The notes under the pieces were generated by a model that saw only the letters and a list, made by a program, of their open reading frames with translations, did not search any database and was not told the origin of the DNA. The translations under genes were made by a program, and so were the position numbers. From assembly GCF_000949455.1 (NCBI RefSeq), contig NZ_JXXK01000002.1, positions 203,333-267,332 of the forward strand: a DNA stretch of 64,000 nt. Reading direction: 5' to 3'. Of the stretch, positions 59,396 to 64,000 are shown piece by piece; positions within the stretch are counted from its first letter, which is position 1; every line of letters begins with the position of its first letter. Source of the stretch: Ruthenibacterium lactatiformans (GTDB lineage Bacteria > Bacillota > Clostridia > Oscillospirales > Ruminococcaceae).

Positions 59396-60298
59396 TCATC
59401 TGTACATTTTCTTCCAAACAAGATATTCGTGAGCGACATGCGTTCTTTTGGCTTTTACCATATACTGCGGGAACAAATTCGTAAGGAAGCGTTCTTCCTT
59501 ATCGGAGCCTTTACTTGACTCAATGTCAAATTTCTGTTCAAACAGCGATGATTTCTGCACAGTGTCAAACGACATATTTTGTATCTTCATTTCCAAACCA
59601 TCGTGTCCGACCGCCTTATCCAAAAGCAAATAAGACGCATTGCGTATCGAAAGGGTCGTTTGATGCTCCGCTCCAGTATACTTAAGCGCAGGAAACAAAT
59701 ACTCGCGGTTTGCTATCTCAAGGAATTCATTTCTGCCCACATCGAAGCTGTTGATCTCTGAATATTTCTTTACGGCACTCATGATCTCATACCGTATATA
59801 GTGAGCTCCAATCTTCTGGTGCTGGAAATCAATTTCTTCCATTCGAATGCCGGCAACTTTCTGATGCGGTATCCCACACCAGAGCAATCCCCAGAACACA
59901 TAGGAACGCAGCCCTATATGCGTATTCAAATCAAACCTGTTTTTTAGTGCTTCGTTGAATTCGCCAAAAGATGAAAACAGGATTTTTACATATTGCTCAA
60001 TTGCATATTCGATCGTCTCTTTCGGCGTGGGGAAATCAAATAGAACATCCGTTTGCGAGATGCCGCAGCGTGAACACTTCTTTTCCGTAATTTGCTTGAT
60101 CTTGCTCAACCGCGTCGCTATGCTGGAGCGTGAGAAAATACGAGCGTTTACCAACTGGATATACTGCTCTTTTGTAAACCGCTCAAGCGGCACCTGGTTT
60201 CTTTTCTCCGCCTCACGGATGTCATTTAATATCGTCGCTATCGGCGATTTCGTCGTATCTCCTTCGTACTCGCCAAGGATCTCATCGTAAATATCCAT
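59396..60298 (-). CDS. Tyrosine-recombinase-fold protein without catalytic residues (MrpR-like regulator)
   Basis: 300 aa. N-terminal helical SAM-like domain, a CSRCG pair, then a domain laid out like the integrase catalytic fold: LRSYVFWGLLWCGIPHQKVAGIRMEEIDF. Where active enzymes have GLR-xE there is GIPHQKV, and no R-H-R-Y set with a terminal Tyr nucleophile is apparent. The SPbeta lysogeny repressor MrpR is such an inactive recombinase, so a repressor role is a good guess given the SPbeta-like gene set. GAGGAGGCC precedes the ATG. Confidence 0.6.
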   Translation of the reverse strand: MDIYDEILGEYEGDTTKSPIATILNDIREAEKRNQVPLERFTKEQYIQLVNARIFSRSSIATRLSKIKQITEKKCSRCGISQTDVLFDFPTPKETIEYAIEQYVKILFSSFGEFNEALKNRFDLNTHIGLRSYVFWGLLWCGIPHQKVAGIRMEEIDFQHQKIGAHYIRYEIMSAVKKYSEINSFDVGRNEFLEIANREYLFPALKYTGAEHQTTLSIRNASYLLLDKAVGHDGLEMKIQNMSFDTVQKSSLFEQKFDIESSKGSDKEERFLTNLFPQYMVKAKRTHVAHEYLVWKKMYR

Positions 60299-60349
60299 AC
60301 TGGCCTCCTCATCTCAATATGTACATTGTACGATTTTTGCATTGGCTTT

Positions 60350-60784
60350 TCAATAGTTTGCTACGGCGAGATACTCACTACTCTCTTCAATACCAGTTCC
60401 TATGGCCAGTGCAAGTAATGGTTCCTGCATTACCTTTGCTATCGCAACCTGCTGCAGCAAACACGGTTCAAGCTCTCCGATATAGGATAACATCTGCTCT
60501 TTTGACACGATCATCGGATTTTCCACAATGATCGTTGATTCCCGTGACAAACCATTTAAATCATTCGGTTCTACATTTACGTGGGATGGGGACCGCCTGT
60601 TTGTACGCTTTGTTGTAAGTGGATATACCTGATACTGCGATGAATACGCTGAGTATTTGTTATTTGATGTAACAAGCACCGGCCGTACTCCACAATATAT
60701 TGTGGACCCTGTACAGGCATCTTCACTTCCAAGATCACAATACCAAAGCTCTCCCCAGCGAGGAGCGGCGTTTTTGCTTTGCAT
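60350..60784 (-). CDS. PemK/MazF-type toxin
   Basis: 144 aa. Single-domain endoribonuclease family: RWGELWYCDLG, GVRPVLVTSNNKYSAYS, VYPLTTKRTNRRSPSHVNV and LSRESTIIVENPMIV match MazF landmarks. No antitoxin gene lies directly upstream; the two paralogues follow instead. ATG 60784 with AAGAAGG upstream. It may act as an orphan toxin, or be controlled by another element gene. Confidence 0.85.
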   Translation of the reverse strand: MQSKNAAPRWGELWYCDLGSEDACTGSTIYCGVRPVLVTSNNKYSAYSSQYQVYPLTTKRTNRRSPSHVNVEPNDLNGLSRESTIIVENPMIVSKEQMLSYIGELEPCLLQQVAIAKVMQEPLLALAIGTGIEESSEYLAVANY

Positions 60785-60833
60785 CAATTGCCTTCTTTCT
60801 TTTTAGTATGTAGCCGCTCGCCCCTATGACTAT

Positions 60834-60862
60834 AGTATAATCGCAATCTATTGTTTTGTCAA
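60834..60862 (-). promoter_or_regulatory. Strong promoter of the PemK-like gene
   Basis: Minus strand TTGACA (60857-60862), 17 bp, TATACT (60834-60839). Confidence 0.85.
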
Positions 60863-60885
60863 TACTTATTTGGGAGTTTTTTTTG

Positions 60886-61218
60886 CTATTTTCTTTTGTG
60901 GATATATATATCCTCCGAAGTGGTAACAATTCGAATCCAGTCGTCCTCAAGTTCTTCGATGCTCACAATGGATCTCTCATTGATGGAAACTGTACTTCGA
61001 TTCGCCGTTCTCTTACTCCCGCCGGGCGATAACAACAGAGTTCTATTCGGATTCTGTGTGAGCCGCGCATATTTGCACTTCAGTGTCGCTTCCCAAACAT
61101 ACTTCTTCGGATCACGGCCTGACCAAACAGAAAAATCCGTACCATCAAGCATATCAGCCAAAATATCTGAACTGATACAATTCGCCTTTTCCTGCCTGCA
61201 CACAGCTGTTTCTTTCAT
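60886..61218 (-). CDS. Tandem paralogue B, 110 aa, unknown family
   Basis: Shares with its neighbour: LKCKYARLTQNPNR, LLLSPGG, STVSINERSI and DDWIRIVTTS in the same order. Beta-rich. Starts 3 nt after paralogue A with GGGGGG upstream, so they are co-expressed. Probably a gene duplication; function unknown. Confidence 0.6.
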   Translation of the reverse strand: MKETAVCRQEKANCISSDILADMLDGTDFSVWSGRDPKKYVWEATLKCKYARLTQNPNRTLLLSPGGSKRTANRSTVSINERSIVSIEELEDDWIRIVTTSEDIYIHKRK

Positions 61219-61221
61219 CGA

Positions 61222-61581
61222 CTATCCCCCCATACAAACCATACAAATATGAAACTCAAATGTCGTTGTCTTTACATGAATCCACTGGTCATCGACGGTG
61301 ATGCATTTGATTTCACTTTCACGGATGGACACGGCGCTTTTGCTGCTCATGTCCACCCAATAGTAAAGCCGCTTAGGTGACAGCAACAGCAGCCTGTCCG
61401 GTTTTTGAGTGAGCATCGCGTATTTACATTCCAACTTGACCTCCCAGCCGCAATCTCCATCCGCAATACCTCCAGCTACAATGTTAAACTTCTTTCTATC
61501 CAGCATTGATACCAGCGTATCCACGTCTACATGTCTCAAGCAAATTTCACACCCTTCCAAATTGTCCTTGATATCGGACAT
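61222..61581 (-). CDS. Tandem paralogue A, 119 aa, unknown family
   Basis: Shares LECKYAMLTQKPDR, LLLLSPKR, SAVSIRESEI and DDQWIHVKTT with paralogue B. Divergent from the XRE repressor gene and preceded by two palindromic operators. Both proteins lack membrane segments. An immunity or antirepressor role is possible. Confidence 0.6.
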   Translation of the reverse strand: MSDIKDNLEGCEICLRHVDVDTLVSMLDRKKFNIVAGGIADGDCGWEVKLECKYAMLTQKPDRLLLLSPKRLYYWVDMSSKSAVSIRESEIKCITVDDQWIHVKTTTFEFHICMVCMGG

Positions 61582-61603
61582 ATTATATTGTATAATTCCT
61601 TTT

Positions 61604-61647
61604 ACAACTATAAGTTGTTATTTAAGCATTTAACAACCAATGGTTGT
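61604..61647. promoter_or_regulatory. Two ACAAC-N5-GTTGT operators with overlapping leftward promoter
   Basis: Palindromes at 61604-61618 and 61633-61647, both with perfect half sites, centres 29 bp apart. A leftward promoter with -35 TTGTTA (61631-61636), 18 bp, -10 TATAGT (61607-61612) lies across both, so binding would block paralogue transcription. Likely bound by the divergent XRE protein. Confidence 0.75.
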
Positions 61648-61711
61648 TTATTTGATGTTTTAATGATACTCCCTCTTCAAATAGTTTGCAATACATGGAG
61701 GTGCCATCTAA

Positions 61712-61972
61712 ATGGCATTGACAACATTCGGAGCCAAGCTACGCAAATGGCGCGACGAAAACGAACTGACGCGGCGAGAATTATCTGAAATGATTTATTT
61801 TTCTGAAAATGCGATTCGTGGATGGGAGACAGGCGGTACGCCGCCGTCATATGACGCCATGATCGCCGTTGCCGACTGTATGGGGGTTTCGCTCGACTGG
61901 CTGACCGGACGGTCTGATGTCTGGAAAACATCTGAACAGCTCCTTCATGAAATTTACAACAAGCCTTTATGA
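61712..61972 (+). CDS. XRE-family HTH repressor
   Basis: 86 aa. Helix-turn-helix in WRDENELTRRELSEMIYFSENA followed by GWETGGTPPS and MGVSLDWLTG, a typical phage repressor without a sensor domain. GGAGG 10 nt before the ATG. Divergent from the paralogues, with paired operators between. Confidence 0.9.
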   Translation: MALTTFGAKLRKWRDENELTRRELSEMIYFSENAIRGWETGGTPPSYDAMIAVADCMGVSLDWLTGRSDVWKTSEQLLHEIYNKPL

Positions 61973-62209
61973 TATTTCACTCAACCTTTCAACAGACTCT
62001 TCCAGCAAATCAATGGTATCCTGCAGCGTATCCGAAGCAACTTCACTTGTCTCGTGGCGTTCACTGCCAACCAAATTTTCAGGCATACTTTCACGAGCTT
62101 CGTCTTCCTCATCACGAATCGTTTCAATTTCTGCTATGATGTTTGAAATCGAATCAGACACCCTCTGAATCTGTGTACGTCTTACTTTATTCAATATTCG
62201 AGCCTCCAT
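61967..62209 (-). CDS. Coiled-coil protein, 80 aa
   Basis: Acidic helical protein with heptad-like spacing (VSDSISNIIAEIETIRDEEDE, LQDTIDLLEESVERLSEI). Converges on the XRE gene with a 6-nt overlap. Common small phage protein; function unknown. Confidence 0.6.
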   Translation of the reverse strand: MEARILNKVRRTQIQRVSDSISNIIAEIETIRDEEDEARESMPENLVGSERHETSEVASDTLQDTIDLLEESVERLSEIS

Positions 62210-62245
62210 TCATTGCTCTTTCAATGTATACTGTTTTCATAACCA

Positions 62246-62584
62246 CTAAAAATCTTTACCAGGAAATTTTATACGCAAATCATATTCGTCTACTGGCAAG
62301 CCTTCTTTCGCCATCAACCGGCGGATGCACTTTCGTGCTTCTAAAAATACATTCGTACCATTTTCATGCGCGGTAAGACGGTGGGGCACACCGTCTTCAT
62401 TAAATACATCGTATTTTGCCATAAGCTCAAATTGCTTCTGGCGTGATCTCTGTGTACAGCCTCTTGTTAAAGCTGCGTATTCTGCGTCCCGTTTGTCACG
62501 TACTGCTTTTGCCTTTATGTTGTCGCTGACGGTATATACCCCAAGCCCTAAAAGCGTCAGCAGACCTAAAGGTCCAAACGGCAC
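62246..62584 (-). CDS. Membrane-anchored small protein, 112 aa
   Basis: GTG 62584 overlaps the upstream TAG. N-terminal hydrophobic segment (PLGLLTLLGLGVYTV), then basic and helical. No function recognised. Confidence 0.5.
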   Translation of the reverse strand: MPFGPLGLLTLLGLGVYTVSDNIKAKAVRDKRDAEYAALTRGCTQRSRQKQFELMAKYDVFNEDGVPHRLTAHENGTNVFLEARKCIRRLMAKEGLPVDEYDLRIKFPGKDF

Positions 62585-62763
62585 TAAGTGGATCCCCCCT
62601 GTACCGAAAAACTTTCCGGGTCTGTTCTGACCGTTGATTTAAGGACGCAGTTTATGTATGATACGATGTATAAAGCTGCCGCCTTATTAAGTGGCTTTCC
62701 GGTATTGGCATAAAGTTCAAGCTGTTGATTTGCCGCAGCTAATTTCACGTAGTTAACCTCCAT
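62584..62763 (-). CDS. Small protein, 59 aa
   Basis: GGAGGAGTGCT precedes the ATG. MEVNYVKLAAANQQLELYA; helical, Ala-rich, one hydrophobic middle (AAALYIVSYINCVL). Confidence 0.5.
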   Translation of the reverse strand: MEVNYVKLAAANQQLELYANTGKPLNKAAALYIVSYINCVLKSTVRTDPESFSVQGGST

Positions 62764-62777
62764 AGCACTCCTCCAAT

Positions 62778-62855
62778 TTAATTTGAATTCTGTATGACCT
62801 TATTGCGGACATACAGCAGCATTAGGATAAACACAAAAAACTCCGTAACATTCAT
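62778..62855 (-). CDS. Short membrane peptide, 25 aa
   Basis: GAGGTGTTGCG precedes the ATG. MNVTEFFVFILMLLYVRNK is one membrane helix. Sits in a run of tightly packed short ORFs. Confidence 0.4.
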   Translation of the reverse strand: MNVTEFFVFILMLLYVRNKVIQNSN

Positions 62856-62874
62856 CGCAACACCTCTTCATATT

Positions 62875-62982
62875 TTATATTCCAGCCATATCCTCCCGGC
62901 ACTGATCATAATATTTACATAGCAAACAGCAACTTTTACACTTTTTATTACCGCGCAGCCAATACATTAACCGTTTCAGCAT
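62875..62982 (-). CDS. Cys-rich micro-protein, 35 aa
   Basis: TAGGAGGCGATCAAC precedes the ATG. MLKRLMYWLRGNKKC then SCCLLCKYYDQC; five Cys, basic. Such mini-proteins are common in Clostridia phages. Confidence 0.5.
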   Translation of the reverse strand: MLKRLMYWLRGNKKCKSCCLLCKYYDQCREDMAGI

Positions 62983-63082
62983 GTTGATCGCCTCCTATCT
63001 AAAAGGCTATCACATTATATGTCCAATAAAGTCACCTATTTCTTTGCTACCACCGAAGCGAAATTTGCAAGCAATGGGCAAA

Positions 63083-63448
63083 TCACTCTAACAACCAGTT
63101 TACTGCATCTTCAAATGTATCGAACTCCTCAGTAAATGCATACCCGTCTCGATTGTCTACAGCCACGATTTTGTCTCCATCTTCAACATAAAACAGACCG
63201 CGCGGCCCCCACTCTCCCTCACGCCCGTGCGATAACATATTTGCAAATTCCAACACGGACAACTTGGCGACATTGACGCCAGCCTCTTCTGCACAAAATG
63301 ACAACTCGTCACATTCGTCCATGTCGGGAAGTTCCCTTCCCTGTTTTATGTATCGGTCATAGGCAATTTTCTCCGCCTCATCAGCGCTATCAGCTTCGAT
63401 CAAAACATGTCCACAAAGATTTCTTGTTACGCCTACATCATACAACAT
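63083..63448 (-). CDS. Hypothetical protein, 121 aa (DpnD/PcfM-like start)
   Basis: ATG 63448 shares its A with the upstream TGA. Begins MLYDVGVTRNLCGHVLIEAD, SADEAEKIAYDRYI, as in the DpnD/PcfM family, then an acidic C-terminal half. Function unknown. Confidence 0.55.
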   Translation of the reverse strand: MLYDVGVTRNLCGHVLIEADSADEAEKIAYDRYIKQGRELPDMDECDELSFCAEEAGVNVAKLSVLEFANMLSHGREGEWGPRGLFYVEDGDKIVAVDNRDGYAFTEEFDTFEDAVNWLLE

Positions 63449-63642
63449 CACTTTTCATCCTCCGGAATTTTAAAATATCCTTCTTCTTCGGCTGCATCCA
63501 ACATTGAATCTAACAACCCTATGATCCCTTCAATTACATCTGTGGGAATTAATGTATTACTAAAACAGCAGGAAAGAACAGCCTTTCTCTGTTCGTACAA
63601 CAGCTCGAAATCAATATTGCGGACCAAAATATCACCAGTCAC
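63448..63642 (-). CDS. Hypothetical protein, 64 aa
   Basis: GTG 63642, overlapping the preceding stop by 4 nt. Helical, acidic (ILVRNIDFELLYEQRKAVL ... IIGLLDSMLDAAEEE). No motif. Confidence 0.5.
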   Translation of the reverse strand: MTGDILVRNIDFELLYEQRKAVLSCCFSNTLIPTDVIEGIIGLLDSMLDAAEEEGYFKIPEDEK

Positions 63643-63887
63643 TCTTCGTCCTCCACCTCGATAATAAGCACCGGTTGCTTTGTTTTGAAAACACTATCGG
63701 TTTCTTCCATATCTGCAAATATATATTTTACACGTCTGTCCATGACTCTTTCATATTCATCAAGTCCTGAATACAATTCAGACAGACAAACTCTGAACTC
63801 ATAATCGTTTTTCTCATAATCATACTGCTGAATGATCGCTTTGCACTGAATCTCATCTACTTCATTGGATAACTGTCGAACTGTCAT
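63639..63887 (-). CDS. Hypothetical protein, 82 aa
   Basis: ATG 63887 overlaps the preceding stop by 4 nt with GAGGAGGG upstream. Acidic beta-rich protein ending PVLIIEVEDEE. Unknown. Confidence 0.5.
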   Translation of the reverse strand: MTVRQLSNEVDEIQCKAIIQQYDYEKNDYEFRVCLSELYSGLDEYERVMDRRVKYIFADMEETDSVFKTKQPVLIIEVEDEE

Positions 63888-64000
63888 CTGCTACCCTCCT
63901 CTTTCACGATAACCGCTGCTGTACCAATGCGGCACACGAACTCTCTTCCATATTCACTGCTCAAAACAGGAATATCCGCATTCTGTACAGGAATTACGCC
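63884..64000 (-). CDS. Hypothetical protein, C-terminal 38 residues, cut by the window
   Basis: Open in frame to the right edge and ends with TGA overlapping the next ATG by 4 nt. Reads NADIPVLSSEYGREF and FVCRIGTAAVIVKEEG. No identification possible. Confidence 0.5.
   Translation of the reverse strand, partial: GVIPVQNADIPVLSSEYGREFVCRIGTAAVIVKEEGSR

Larger units (their letters stand above)
32736..64000. mobile_element. Element 2: large SPbeta-like prophage, left part
   Basis: AT-richer than prophage 1, with its own serine recombinase at the comM junction, nucleotide metabolism, a full replication module and a regulatory region. The order SSB-like, AAA/RecA-like, zinc protein, DnaB, primase, RecJ, DnaE recalls the yorF-yorL part of SPbeta, and the MrpR-like protein strengthens that. 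No structural genes are in the window, so most of a large genome must lie to the right. Confidence 0.85.

Overview
The window shows two different temperate phages lying side by side in the chromosome of a GC-rich anaerobic Firmicute, probably a Clostridia (Oscillospiraceae-like) bacterium. Evidence for an anaerobe is the oxygen-sensitive nrdD/nrdG ribonucleotide reductase of the right-hand phage. The only host DNA I can recognise is a GC-rich 108-bp piece (32628-32735) of comM/yifB, a Mg-chelatase-like AAA+ ATPase gene, between the two integrases. Neither outer prophage end is in the window.

Element 1 (1 to about 32627, GC-rich) is a siphovirus-type prophage. Its minus-strand late operon starts at a promoter at 17733-17761. 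It runs leftward through terminase, portal, a minor capsid protein with an ADP-ribosyltransferase tail, scaffold, major capsid protein, head-tail joining proteins, major tail protein, tail chaperones, tape measure, and tail-tip and fibre proteins. Upstream of it are a late regulator, RusA, a replication organiser, and a recombination set (MBL hydrolase, candidate annealing protein, SbcC-like ATPase). The switch at 28.6-29.0 kb has a CI/LexA-type repressor facing a Cro-like gene, two strong promoters and three copies of a 17-bp operator. A rightward lysogeny operon then carries small proteins, a toxin-antitoxin-like pair, a stand-alone S24-type protein and a large serine integrase.

Element 2 (about 32736 to beyond 64000, AT-richer) starts with its own large serine recombinase. 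It carries nucleotide metabolism (dUTPase, NrdG, NrdD, redoxin, ThyX) and an RNA ligase. Its replication module holds a RecD2-like helicase, DnaE, RecJ, primase, DnaB, an AAA+ RecA-like protein and an SSB-like protein. Most of it is one leftward operon, and gene content and order recall SPbeta. Further right are small zinc-ribbon proteins, one tRNA-Met, one degenerate tRNA, an inactive tyrosine-recombinase-fold protein like the SPbeta repressor MrpR, a PemK/MazF toxin, two tandem paralogues of unknown function, and a divergent XRE repressor with paired palindromic operators.

Most unusual: in element 2 many key genes have no ATG, GTG or TTG where translation should begin. A good Shine-Dalgarno at normal spacing is followed by ACG (recombinase), CTG (DUF3310), ATT (RecD2-like helicase, primase) or ATA (DnaB). 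Two more (DnaE, the SSB-like protein) need a -1 shift in an A-run near their 5' end. One gene of element 1, the late regulator, appears to start at ATC. This may be a translational control layer, decay of the element, or partly sequence error; I cannot decide without reads. The second main finding is the tandem insertion at two sites 108 bp apart in the same comM gene.
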